From contig JAHQIY010000002.1 of assembly GCA_019054805.1 (NCBI GenBank), positions 3,658,001-3,722,000 on the forward strand: a DNA stretch of 64,000 bases, in the 5' to 3' direction. How positions within the stretch are numbered: the stretch's first letter is position 1; the number at the start of each line of letters is the position of its first letter. Shown one piece after another: positions 1 to 9,571 of the stretch. This DNA comes from Brachionus manjavacas (Eukaryota > Rotifera > Eurotatoria > Ploima > Brachionidae). The position numbers and the translations under genes are program-made. A model generated the notes under the pieces. The model did no database searches, was not told the origin of the DNA, and saw only the letters and a program-made list of their open reading frames with translations.

Positions 1-37
1 AGGCCTAAAAAGACTTTTGATTTTTCATTTGAAATAT

Positions 38-1250
38 TTAATTTAAATAAATAAATAGATATGTTAAGTCTTCAATTTTAATTTCAAAAGGAGAAGCTAT
101 AAATCTTTTGTAAATAATTAAATTTGAATTTAAAGAGACCCAATGCTTCTCAAGAATAAATAAATATAAATTAGCCACAGACGGACCACACTTACTCCCC
201 ATAGGCAGACCTAAAATTTTTTTAAAAAAATTCATTGTTAAAATTAAAAATTCCGCAAGTAAAAATCAAATCTAAAATTATATAATGGCAATAGCCCTAA
301 ATTATTGTATAAAGATTCAAAATCACAGGAATATAGAAATAAATTATCTGATCCAAATTATTTATTTTCACAAAATTGTAATAATTCTTGCGAATCTTCT
401 AATATTGTAGGACATTTTTAAAGAAAAAATTTTATAACTAAATCTATAAATTCACATAACTCTGAAGTAGGGTGTTCTATACAGTTAATTATAAGCCTTA
501 TTCCAAATTTTGCTTTATGCAATTTTGGGAGAATACGAAATGATCCAATTCTACTATTTTTTATTTTCATTTTTTTTAAAGGTTTTGAAATAAATTTTAA
601 TTTTTATACAATTTTTTAAGTTCGAAATTAATTTTATCTTCTATCTCTTGAAGAGGGTTGCTTTCTAATCTAACATAGGTATTTATATCATTTAAATGTT
701 GATTAGCAATAAATAAAAAATCTTCATTAGTAATTAATAAATTTCCTACATTCTTGTCACATTTTAAATGTTTTTTCTTTTAAAAATTTTTTTAAACTAA
801 TTAATTTTTCTTTCTCCAAATTACTCAAAATTTTCTTGAATTAATTGAGCACAATTGTTGAAAATTTGATATTTGAATTTTATACTCTCCTTAACAATGG
901 GAATATTCTTTATATTTTTGCTTCCTTTTTTTTGAATTTTTACAAAATTCATTTAACAAGTCAAATGGAAAATTTAGAATGATATTTTCATTTAAAATTC
1001 CATTTTCTTGATCTAATTGAAAATTTATATATAAATTACAAAGTTTACAATTAAATTCAAGAGTAGAATAATCTAAGTTACATAGTAGATATTTCATTTT
1101 ATCGAAATTATTTAAATAAGTATTAGGTACAGATTTTATAAGATTAGCACTTAGTAAAGAATTGACTATGTCCCAAAATATTTGATCACGGGGCCTTAAT
1201 AAACTAAAACCACTCACAGACTTGAGTTGAGTGATATACATGTAAAGACT
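38..1250 (-). mobile_element. Decayed Penelope-like retroelement
   Basis: Minus-strand remnant of a Penelope-like element reverse transcriptase, broken by stops and frameshifts. Reading 5' to 3' on the minus strand there is an N-terminal piece (1241-891), then a DKN-V-G motif near 750-720 (CDKNVGNLLI), then LPKLHKAKFGIRLI near 530-480, and finally GLPMGSKCGPSVANLYL near 215-150 followed by YKRFI. The order DKN-G, LPK-HK, G-PMGS is the family's usual order. No GIY-YIG endonuclease domain is visible; the element may be cut by the window edge. It cannot make a full protein as it stands. Confidence 0.72.
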
Positions 1251-1690
1251 AAGTGATTCAATAACAATGATTGTCAGACTGTCTGTAGCATATTACGCGG
1301 GCTATGAGTGAAGACATATCGAATAACCTACTCAATTGTGTAATTGCTACCTTACTATTTCATTGTTTTTCCAGGAAAGTTGAGTGCAAAAACATGTAAA
1401 ATGCGTGATTTTTCATTGAATTTTTATTTTATTGTTTTTAAATCTGACGAAGTTCATGCTTGGCACAGATATTTACATAAAAAAAAAATATACAATTTTT
1501 ATTTTTAAAAAAATAAAAATTTTTATCTCTATATATCTTATTTTAATTTTCTATCTTATTTATATTTAAGCTATTCTTTTTTATACCTTTACATTTATTT
1601 AGTCTTATTTAACTTTAATTTATTTTAATCCTTTTTTTAATCTAAAGGAGCTTTTGATCGGTACAGAAAACAAATAAGATAGAGATACAT
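1250..1690 (+). mobile_element. LINE 3'-end fragment, hairpin-tail family
   Basis: This shares its nucleotide sequence with the 3' ends at 55600-55840 (+) and 5120-4860 (-): the stretch near 1330 (caattgtgtaattgctacc) recurs in both. It carries two tail-like motifs, one near 1440-1475 and one at 1645-1670 (aaaggagcttttgatcggta), each followed by an A-rich simple tail. This suggests one insertion into, or tandem joining of, two 3' ends. Noncoding here. Confidence 0.6.
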
Positions 1691-1915
1691 AGATAGATAA
1701 ATTTAGAGAGATAATCTCTCAAGGTTGTTCCAAAGCAAGGCCTCATACAACCCACATTTTTTTTAGAAAACAAATAAATAAATAATACAAAGTGATTTTT
1801 ACTACTTAAAAATAGCTCACTGATTATCGTAGCAATTTAATTTTCCATTTGAAAGTTCTAAATTTTTTAAATAATATATTTTTATGATTTTTGCTTTAAA
1901 TTTTAAAAAGTGGTT

Positions 1916-1931
1916 GGCCTTGATAAAGGCC
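1916..1931 (-). terminator. Histone 3' stem-loop of H2A
   Basis: On the minus strand this reads GGCCTTTATCAAGGCC: a perfect six-base-pair stem with a four-base loop, the signal bound by SLBP that directs U7-dependent 3' cleavage of non-polyadenylated histone mRNAs. It lies 32 nt after the H2A stop codon, the normal distance, which marks H2A as a replication-dependent gene. Confidence 0.95.
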
Positions 1932-1963
1932 GGGGGTTTTAGGCAAAATTGTTACAACGCAAT

Positions 1964-2353
1964 TTATTCTGATTTGGTGCTTGGACCTTCTTCGGCTTTT
2001 TTGGGCAACAAAATTGATTGAATGTTTGGCAAGACGCCACCTTGAGCGATTGTGACTCCAGCTAACAATTTGTTCAATTCTTCATCATTTCGAATGGCTA
2101 GCTGCAAGTGACGAGGAATGATTCTCGTCTTTTTGTTGTCTCTCGCTGCATTGCCAGCCAACTCTAGAATTTCAGCGCTCAAGTATTCCAACACAGCAGC
2201 CAAATAGACTGGAGCTCCAGCTCCCACTCTCTCAGCGTAATGACCTTTTCTTAGCAGACGATGAATACGACCAACTGGAAATTGTAGACCAGCTCTTGAT
2301 GATCGTGTTTTGCCTTTGGCTCTTACTTTGCCTCCTTTACCGCGTCCAGACAT
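1964..2353 (-). CDS. H2A: Histone H2A, replication-dependent
   Basis: Core nucleosome protein of 129 residues, intronless. It begins MSGRGKGGK and contains the canonical [14 protein letters not shown] helix entry, the acidic patch ([11 protein letters not shown] region), the docking domain ([20 protein letters not shown]) and ends [13 protein letters not shown]. There is no C-terminal SQE-type motif, so it is not H2A.X, and it has no H2A.Z signature. It is divergently paired with H2B 450 bp away, sharing one promoter region, as in many animal histone clusters. H3, H4 and H1 are not in the window. Expression should be S-phase linked, judging from the 3' stem-loop. Confidence 0.98.
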   Translation of the reverse strand: MSGRGKGGKVRAKGKTRSSRAGLQFPVGRIHRLLRKGHYAERVGAGAPVYLAAVLEYLSAEILELAGNAARDNKKTRIIPRHLQLAIRNDEELNKLLAGVTIAQGGVLPNIQSILLPKKAEEGPSTKSE

Positions 2354-2806
2354 TGTTATTTTATTTTTAATTAGGTTTTTTTTGAGTTGACTTAAAGATT
2401 TTCCAAAAAAGTTCGAAAAATCACTTATTTATTATAATTTAAAAGAGTCATCGAATTATTCACAATTTTAATTCATATTATTTTACTTTTTGTTTTAGCA
2501 AAAATGTAATTAACAACAAAATAGGCGGTGAAATAAAGTCAATTGAACAAATTATGAACATTCTAAATATGCAAATTAGATACCTTTTAACCAATTAAAC
2601 ATATTTTTGTGTTTGATTCGATTTATTAGAAAAAATTGATTTTGTAATAGAACATGCTAATGTCATTCACCTTTTAACCCTTTCAATTGTTCATAATTAA
2701 TTCTACTTTTTTACTCTTCATAAATATGTTTTCGAACAAAAAATATCAAGTCATTCAAAAACTCTATTATAAAGACAACACAAGAGACCAAGACAACTAA
2801 ATCCGA
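2354..2806. promoter_or_regulatory. Shared divergent H2A/H2B promoter
   Basis: The 450-bp spacer carries a TATA-like box on each side: TATAAAG at 2768-2774 for H2B (33 nt before its ATG, so the leader is very short) and, on the minus strand, TATAATAAAT at about 2436-2427 for H2A. A CCAAT box is at 2591-2595 near the middle. The symmetrical layout suggests one bidirectional control region serving equimolar H2A and H2B. Box assignment is by eye. Confidence 0.7.
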
Positions 2807-3175
2807 ATGCCACCAAAAACACCAAGCAAAGGAGCCAAAAAAGCGGTCAAACCAACCAAAGGAGCCAAAGGAGAAGGCAAAAGAAGGAAGAAAAGGAAAG
2901 AATCCTATTCGGTTTACATCTACAAAGTGTTGAAACAAGTTCATCCGGACACTGGCATCTCTAGCAAAGCAATGAGCATCATGAACTCTTTTGTCAACGA
3001 TATCTTTGAGAGAATAGCTTCCGAAGCTTCCAAGCTATCCACACACAATGGTCGTTCGACTATTTCCAGTCGTGAAATTCAAACCAGTGTTCGTCTCCTC
3101 TTACCTGGTGAATTGGCCAAGCATGCAGTTAGTGAAGGCACAAAAGCTGTCACAAAATACACCAGCTCAAAATAA
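2807..3175 (+). CDS. H2B: Histone H2B, replication-dependent
   Basis: Core nucleosome protein of 122 residues, intronless. The basic tail ([12 protein letters not shown]) leads into [20 protein letters not shown], the alpha-2 segment [20 protein letters not shown], and the C-terminal helix ending [10 protein letters not shown]; all conserved H2B landmarks are present, including the C-terminal lysine of AVTKYTSSK that is the usual ubiquitination site. It dimerises with H2A, whose gene is its divergent neighbour. The start is supported by the TATA box 33 nt upstream. Confidence 0.98.
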   Translation: MPPKTPSKGAKKAVKPTKGAKGEGKRRKKRKESYSVYIYKVLKQVHPDTGISSKAMSIMNSFVNDIFERIASEASKLSTHNGRSTISSREIQTSVRLLLPGELAKHAVSEGTKAVTKYTSSK

Positions 3176-3205
3176 AACAACTCTCAAATCGAATAGAAAC
3201 CCCCC

Positions 3206-3221
3206 GGCCTTTTTCAAGGCC
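3206..3221 (+). terminator. Histone 3' stem-loop of H2B
   Basis: GGCCTTTTTCAAGGCC forms the six-base-pair, four-base-loop histone 3' processing hairpin, 30 nt after the H2B stop. The H2A hairpin has the same stem and differs only in the loop. Confidence 0.95.
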
Positions 3222-3700
3222 AATCTTAATTTAAAAAATGAAGCAATTTAATTTGGAAAACTCGCACTAAAATTACTAAAGTAATGATGATTGAAAACCA
3301 ACTCTCGCGCTTTCGTTAAATTTCAAAAATTCTCAACCCTATCAAAAAGATTTTTTCTTAATTAATTTAAATCCTCCTAAATTTACTAGTACTGAATTTT
3401 ACTTTTTAGTCAATACAGTATAACTACACTTTTCTAAATTTATGTTGTCAATAATCAAAATCTGAAAATTCTTAATCCCTCAATTTTTTTAAAGTCTCGT
3501 ATCAACTCTCCTTTCCATCCTCTGTATTCCGGCGGGGTCAACTCCGTCATTTAAATAATTCAGTCCATCAAATGATAAAGACTGCGATTTTAGAGTTTTA
3601 TTCTTAAGTCTTTTAACTCTGAACAAAGTTAAATTCAAATATTTTAATATCAAAACAGAGCTCTTATTCTTATAAAATCTTCTAATGGTATGCGCTCTCA
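3222..3700. other. Spacer, histone H2B to Tc1-like element
   Basis: AT-rich sequence without a convincing gene. A short minus-strand open stretch near 3550-3490 (LNDGVDPAGIQRMERRVD) has unusually GC-rich codons for this locus and may be a scrap of a retroelement protein, but I could not identify it. Confidence 0.4.
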
Positions 3701-3992
3701 TACAGTATGTTGCAAAAGTTTAGAAATTTTTTTTTCGTTAACAAAAGAATTGTTTTTGCGTACATAATAGACGGGAAAAAAAAAAAAACGGTATTTTTTT
3801 CAAATTTTTATTTGTCATCAATCCAAGATCATAATATCAAAAAAAAAATTAACTGAAAAAAAATCCCAAAAAGAAAAAATGGATACAATAAATTAAAATA
3901 AAAAAACGGTTCAAAAGTTTAGAAATTTTTACAATTTAATATTTAAAATGACCGCCTTTGGCCTTAGAACAAGCCAAAATTCTTTTTGGTAT

Positions 3993-4812
3993 TTAAACCA
4001 TAAGTTCTCGATTGGTTTGGAACTGGTGAACGGGCACACCATGTTCAATGTTCTGTTCTTTCAACCAGTCCCTTACTGAGTGGGCAGTATGTACCGAAGC
4101 GCCATCTTGCTGAAAAATCCAAGGGTCATCTGGCTCAAATAGCAGTTCAACAGATGGTAAAATGTTTTTTTGCCGAGGTGTCTTTGTAGGAAATGCATCC
4201 CCAGATACCAGCTGACCCTCCACCGTTTTGTAACCTTGGTATACAGAGCTTCGGATGAAACTTTTCATTTTTAAACCTTTTTACGATTACTCTTGACTTA
4301 CGATTGAAGACCTCAAAATTGGACTCGTCACTGAAAATAACTCTGGACCAATTATTAACTGTCCAATTAAGTCTCTGTTTACACCACTTATATCTTTTTT
4401 GTATATCTTTTGTGGTTAAAAGGGGTTTTCTGACCGCTGTATGGGACTCTAAACTTTTTTTTTTGAGAAATCTCATTACAGTAGACTTACTTATCCTAAC
4501 CCCTTGAGCCTTAGAATTAAAATCAGTGGCGAGTTTTTGATAGCTTGATGTAGGATCTTTTCTTATCTCTCTAAAAATGTATTTTTCATCCCTAAAAGTC
4601 AACTTCCGAGGTCTACCAGAACGGCTTCGATCAGACACAGTACCAGTCTCTTCATTTCGTTTTTTAGTTGAAGAGACACATTTTGGAGATACACCTAACA
4701 TGTTGGCTATCTCATTTTGCTTTTTATCTCCACTTTTTAGCAGACCCGCGATCTGCCATTTTAGTGGGCAAGAGACGTTTTTTTTACCCATTTTTTGGTA
4801 ATTTTTTGGCAA
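3993..4812 (-). pseudogene. Tc1-like transposase, frameshifted
   Basis: The first part (4812-4147) starts near MGKKNVSCPLKWQI and encodes two helix-turn-helix modules, a GRPRK AT-hook-like motif and the first catalytic aspartate in VIFSDESNF. The second part (4268-3993, another frame) carries the second catalytic aspartate in IFQQDGASVHTAHSVRDWL. The two parts overlap around 4150-4270, showing at least one frameshift, and the C-terminal segment with the third acidic residue is degraded. The family cuts and pastes DNA at TA sites using the inverted repeats that flank this gene. Confidence 0.88.
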
Positions 4813-4857
4813 AATTAAGATTTTTTGGTTAAGTTATTTTGAAAGGACCTATTATTT

Positions 4858-4898
4858 TATTTATTTGTTTTCTGTACCGAGCTAAAGCTCCTTCAGAA

Positions 4899-4929
<31 letters not shown>

Positions 4930-5560
4930 TAAAAATAAAATTAAAGTAAATAAAATTAGATAAAAAAAAAAAATCAAAATAGAGTAGATAAGCTAAAAAA
5001 ATTAAAGTTGAAAAGACATAAATTGGAAAAGATTGTTACATGTGGCACATGTTTAAATAGTTCAAGTTTCAGGAAAAAAAGAAGAAATAGTAAGGTAGCA
5101 ATTACACAATGGAGTTGGGTATTCAATATATCTTGATTCGAAACCTTCTTTGTATTCTTTCACCAGTCTTTCAACCAATGGAATAGAATGACTCAGTCCT
5201 GTCCCAACATATTTCTCACTCAACTCAAAAAGAAGATTCGAGACTGTTAGTAATTTTAGTTTATTAAAAGCTTCATGTTGCACGATGTTGGAGGGAGTAT
5301 CATATTTTAACTTAAGGATAGATCTTACTGCTGTATTCTGAATTGCTTGTAGTTTTTTGATATTATTTTCTGAAAATGAATTTAAGCAAGGAAAAGAATA
5401 GTCTAAAATCGATCCGACTAAAGATTTATATAAATTTCCTAGTGTGTTTTGATTGAGACCCCATTTTTTGTTTGACAATATCTTAATAATATTTAGCCTT
5501 TTGTTGCAGCGTTCTTTAATTTCGTCTACTAGTATACAACAAATAAACAATTTGAGATAA
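4858..5560 (-). mobile_element. LINE 3' fragment nested in the Tc1-like element
   Basis: Minus-strand C-terminal LINE ORF2 fragment (DEIKERCNKRLNIIKILSNK through NNIKKLQAIQNTAVRSILKL and NIVQHEAFNKLKLL), followed by a 3' UTR ending in the hairpin motif ctgaaggagctttagctcgg and an A-rich tail at about 4900-4860. It lies wholly within the Tc1-like element, so it inserted later. The same protein segment and tail occur at 54240-55840, and the tail at 1250-1690. 5'-truncated and dead. Confidence 0.8.
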
Positions 5561-5599
5561 ATAAAATAACCAATTTCTAAACTTTTGCAACATACTGTA

Positions 5600-6058
5600 T
5601 ATGCAATGAAAAAAAATAAAAAAAAATAAACCCAGTTACAAATTGTATGTAATAGCAAGAGAAATTGTTTGACAAAATATTTTTACAGGCATGACCACAT
5701 ACAGCACTGATTTGCTATGAGGATATGAACGATATTTTATGTAAAATAACGTTATTTATCTTTATTTGGATAATAATTTTAATTTATCTGTTAATAACAC
5801 AACACCAAGTATACACATTTTACCATTAATAGAAACTAAAATTTTTTATTTTAAATAATTCAAATTGAGCAAACAAACAAAATATTACAGTGCTACATTC
5901 CATTTATGAATTTACTTATACTTTTAAAAATCTTAAAAAATATTAAAATTCTTGAACAATTTTTTTCCTAATGAATGAATAAAGACTAAAATTAGAATTG
6001 ATTGTGAAATTCTAAAGTTTTTCTATTAAATAAAATTTTTGAAAATTTCTCAATTAAA
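5600..6058. other. Intergenic, TFIIE-alpha upstream region
   Basis: AT-rich spacer with no coding or RNA feature that I can support. It should hold the promoter of the TFIIE-alpha gene, but I see no clear TATA or initiator motif. Confidence 0.4.
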
Positions 6059-7086
6059 ATGAATGCGGATAAAAGTCCAGATAGCGTTCCTAATGATCTT
6101 AAGGAATTGCTAAGAATAATAGTTCTTAATTTCTATGGATTTGATTTCTATGTATGCATAGAGTATTTGATGATTTATCTTTGTTTGCGCGAGGAGGATC
6201 TAGCAGAAATGCTCAAATTAGATCCAAAAATAGTCCACGAACATTTATTAACACTAAAAAAGGATAAGTTTCTAAATGAAAAATTGACAGTGGACATTCA
6301 GAGAGATGGTAAACACATTAAACACCACTTATTCTATATTAACTACATCTCAGCTGTCAATATGATCAAGTATAAAATAGACAAGATTAGAGAACGTATT
6401 GAAAATGAGCAACTTAAAGCCACAGAGAGTGTTTACAAGTGCGTCAACTGTTCCAAAGTTTTCACCGAATTTGACTTAAAAGAAATTTTCATGACAATGA
6501 GATGTTCTCGTTGTTACGGTGAAATACGAGAGCAAATTCACCAATTTCGAAATTTATTACCAATGTTCAACACAAAAATGAGCCGGGTTTTTGAATTACT
6601 GAAAAAAGTGGACAAAATAAAGCTTCCACTATCTGTTCTCAGACCTGTGGCTCACAACGAGCATTTAATTCATCGAAAGCCGGTCTTAGCAGATCAGATA
6701 AATTTGGTAAGAAAAGAAGACTTGAAGACCAAAGATTTTGAAATTTTAAAGCCTTGTGAAACGGGAAAATTCCAGAATCATAAAGATAACGAAGAAAGTA
6801 TTTTTTCTAAGCTTCTTAAGTATGAGTTTAAAAAAATTAAATTTGATGACGGTAATTTGAATAGTTTAAATTCTTTATTTTCTAATTTTTTAAATCAGGG
6901 CAAATGGTCTATAGTTTAGATGGAGAAGCTGATGAAAAAAATTTTCCAACAATTCAAGTGAATGGAAAGACCATACGATTTGATAAGATTACACCTGAAC
7001 TAACTGGTGAGATGAATGAACGAGAAAAAGAAACGTATATAAATGTTATAAGTGATTTATATTCTCAAGTATACGATAATTGTTGA
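6059..7086 (+). CDS. GTF2E1: General transcription factor IIE subunit 1 (TFIIE-alpha)
   Basis: Two exons, 6059-6851 and 6899-7086, joined across a 47-nt GTAATT...ATCAG intron that restores one frame (DDG-QMVYSLDGE); predicted length 326 residues. TFIIE-alpha recruits TFIIH to the RNA polymerase II preinitiation complex. Residues 1-110 form the winged-helix region (LKELLRIIVLNFYGFDFYV..., LAEMLKLD). A four-cysteine zinc ribbon follows (YKCVNCSKVF...MRCSRCYGEI). The second exon has the conserved C-terminal block (IQVNGKTIRFDKITPEL... MNEREKETYINVISDLY), which in the family contacts TFIIH. The protein is shorter than the human one (439 residues), lacking most of the acidic linker. An AATAAA poly(A) signal is at 7132. 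Confidence 0.93.
6852..6898 (+). other. 47-nt intron of TFIIE-alpha
   Basis: It starts GTAATT and ends TTAAATCAG. Reading straight through hits a stop at 6917-6919, while removing the intron joins the zinc-ribbon exon to the conserved C-terminal block in frame. The size matches other introns in this window (47-52 nt). Confidence 0.85.
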
Positions 7087-7139
7087 TTTTCCAACTACCC
7101 TTCAAATTAATGTTTGTTTTTATATTGAATTAATAAAAA

Positions 7140-8124
7140 AAATTCAAATGCGCTAATGAAGTTTTTATTTTATTTTTAGTTTTATTGAAGTTCTAGAATC
7201 ATTTGAAACAAACATAAATATTTTGTTATAATTTTTAACTGAATCAAAATAAATTTTAAAAAGACTATTTATTTTCTATTTTAAGTTTATTTTTCTTTTA
7301 GTTTTTTTAATTGAAGTATAAAATAAAATGTTAAGTTTTTCTACGTAGAAAAGAACAATTAATGATAGAAAAAATTAAAGCTTGTAAAAGTTATTCTAAG
7401 TGGATTGATCACAGTTTCCATTTTTTCAAAAGATTTTAATTAGTTCCTGGATTCCATTTTTTCTTGATAAATTCATAAGACAAATTCACTAAATTTTTAA
7501 ATTGAAAAAAAAATGAAAAAAAAACAATATCTAAAATAATTCTTTAAAAAATTAATTATAAATGGCCTAGTTTAAGCAAAAAAAGTGAAATCGATCATTA
7601 TTTTTTCGAACAAACTCTTTGTCTTAATGCTTTCTTTTCTAACATTTCAACCTTTTTTGGTCCAGAATTTTCTTTTATTCTTTCTTTGGAAATATTTTGA
7701 ATTTTTTAAAAAATTTAAAAAGAAGTTTAAATTTTTTAGACTTAATTGGATATGTAGAGAAACATTTTGAATTTAAATGCCGAATTTATTTAGAAATTTT
7801 GAGAAAATGAAAAAAAATTCGAAAATATTTCTTACGTATACAAATGTAGTAAGTATTTTTCAGATTAAAAAATTTTATCATATTCACTAACCTAGATAAA
7901 AATGAAATGTCATTTTTGACTAAATCTACAAAAATCACCCTAAAATAAGCTAATATATATATCTTTTTTGTTATTATTTTCGAGCAAATTCAAATAAATT
8001 TAACTAAAATTTTTAATTGTATTGTAAATATCGGGATCCATTCTCAAAAAACTAAATAATTAATCTATTAAGTACTAAGAAATAATCTTAAAAATAAACA
8101 AAATTTAACTAGGCTTAAAAAAAT
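7140..8124. other. Intergenic, convergent TFIIE-alpha and ARMT1
   Basis: About 1 kb of AT-rich DNA between two converging genes. The short open frame near 7585-7770 is a Phe/Leu/Lys-rich run typical of homopolymeric AT sequence and shows no domain. Nothing else recognised. Confidence 0.5.
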
Positions 8125-9571
8125 CTATAAATTAAAAAACTGAATGAGACCATAATCGCCAGTGATCATCCATTTCTTTGAATCTGCATAGTTTTTGATC
8201 ATTTCAACAAAATTGGGGTTTTCTCTGTCCAAATTGGCTACCAAGTCAGACTTCAAAGTTCTGATGGCACACAAAGAAGTTGGTTTGAACTCTCTTACTG
8301 CCTCAACCAAAGGTGTACTCATATCCCAGTCTAAATCACCTAGCAGTTTTCTGTAATTCAAATCTCCTTTAAAAAATATCAAAGAACTGGTGCTTTTGAA
8401 GTTTGAATACAAATCTGGATCAATTCTTTCCATTTGATCAAATGAATATGGCAAAGTCCAAAACGAATTTTCACAGTCTATCTCTAATCTTTTATCTTCG
8501 TGCATATATTGGTTCAATCTTCTTAAAAAATTGTTGATTACCAGCGAATTTGAAGATTGTAACTGCTGAATTAAATAGTTAAAATCTGATCTGGTTACAT
8601 CGCTGATGAACCAAGAAAAAGCTTTGCCATGCAAGCGAATTTTGTCCACAAATTCATTGCGAAGTAGAAAATCACACAAAATTAGATCAGCAGCTAGTTC
8701 AATCGAACAGTTGTCTAGTACAATATCAATGCACACAGTATCATGTTCTTTTTTTAATTTCAACTTTTTCAGAAATTGCCACAATTCCCCTGTATGATCG
8801 GACAGAACATTAGGTCTAAATGAGTCTAAAAGCTCGATTAAATTGTGAATTTTTGAGCTAACATCGTTGCCGTTTGACAAAGATAGATCATTTTTATTAG
8901 CCCACAAGAGAGCTTCCATTATTACCCTAAATCTTTCATGCATCAAACTTTCGTTTTGCTTTTCCTCGTGGAAATTAAGAGGGCATAGATTTGTTATTAA
9001 TTGTAACACGCTTTTAAGACTTTGCTCATGTGATTCCTGTTTGGATTTTTCATATGGGTCATAATCTTTCAATGCAGTGGTGCAAAGGAGCATGGCTTCA
9101 CGGATACGTCTGTAAACATAGCACTCGGCGAACAACCATGGAGATTTAAACCAAGTGCAATTATCAGGACCTATTTGTGATTCTAGTTCATCTAAAGCAC
9201 AGTTCCATAACGTTGAATCAGAACCTGAATCAATTATTTTTTTAAAATTTTTATCTGTTGTTAATTCATATCTCAATTGACTTAATAATTCAATCGCATT
9301 TTTTAAATCACTCATAACATCCTAAGATTATTTCAAAAATTCAGATTATTCTCTTAATTTTTAGTATACCTCTGAATATCGCTGGACTAATTCGTTACGA
9401 AATCTTGAGAGATAATCAATCGCTTTTGTTATTATCACAGGAAGCCGATCTTTTATGGTGACATAAGCAAATGTACTTAAAAATTTCTTTAAATAGATTA
9501 ATTGAATTTAAAAAAATAAAATTGTACTTTTTTTTGGACGCTGATAAGGCTGGCGGAATTAATGAGTTCAT
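8125..9571 (-). CDS. ARMT1: ARMT1-family damage-control phosphatase / protein carboxyl methyltransferase (DUF89)
   Basis: Three exons on the minus strand: 9571-9528 (MNSLIPPALSASKK), 9475-9370 (TFAYVTIKDRLPVIITKAID) and 9321-8125, with 52- and 48-nt introns and matching phases; about 448 residues, close to the human protein (441). The family is metal-dependent: DUF89 proteins hydrolyse damaged sugar phosphates, and human ARMT1 was also reported to methylate glutamate side chains of PCNA. Visible signatures are SPWLFAECYVYRRIREA, the DUF89 active-site segment IVLDNCSIELAADL (Asp and Asn of the metal site), GKAFSWFISDVTRSDFNYLI, FFKGDLNYRKLLGD and LCAIRTLKSD. The ending TGDYGLIQFF is conserved. 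The first two exons were found by frame and family match; without them the protein would lack its N-terminal helix. Cytosolic or nuclear, no signal peptide. Confidence 0.93.

Larger units (their letters stand above)
3703..5597 (-). mobile_element. Tc1/mariner-like transposon with nested LINE fragment
   Basis: Terminal inverted repeats of at least 25 bp start CAGTATGTTGCAAAAGTTTA at 3703 and, inverted, end at 5597; both ends are flanked by the TA target duplication (3701-3702, 5598-5599). A second copy of the inner repeat (caaaagtttagaaattttt) at about 3911-3930 gives the left end an IR/DR-type layout known from Tc1 elements. The right part is interrupted by a LINE 3' fragment (about 4858-5560). 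The transposase is frameshifted, so this copy is not autonomous. Confidence 0.9.

Noticed and set aside
2711-2944. Open frame antisense to the H2B start
   Set aside because: Shadow of the Lys-rich H2B N-terminus, which reads as Phe/Leu/Trp on the other strand.
7585-7770. 61-residue open frame rich in Phe, Leu and Lys
   Set aside because: Composition follows the T- and A-runs of the DNA; no domain, no splice partner, and it lies between two converging genes.
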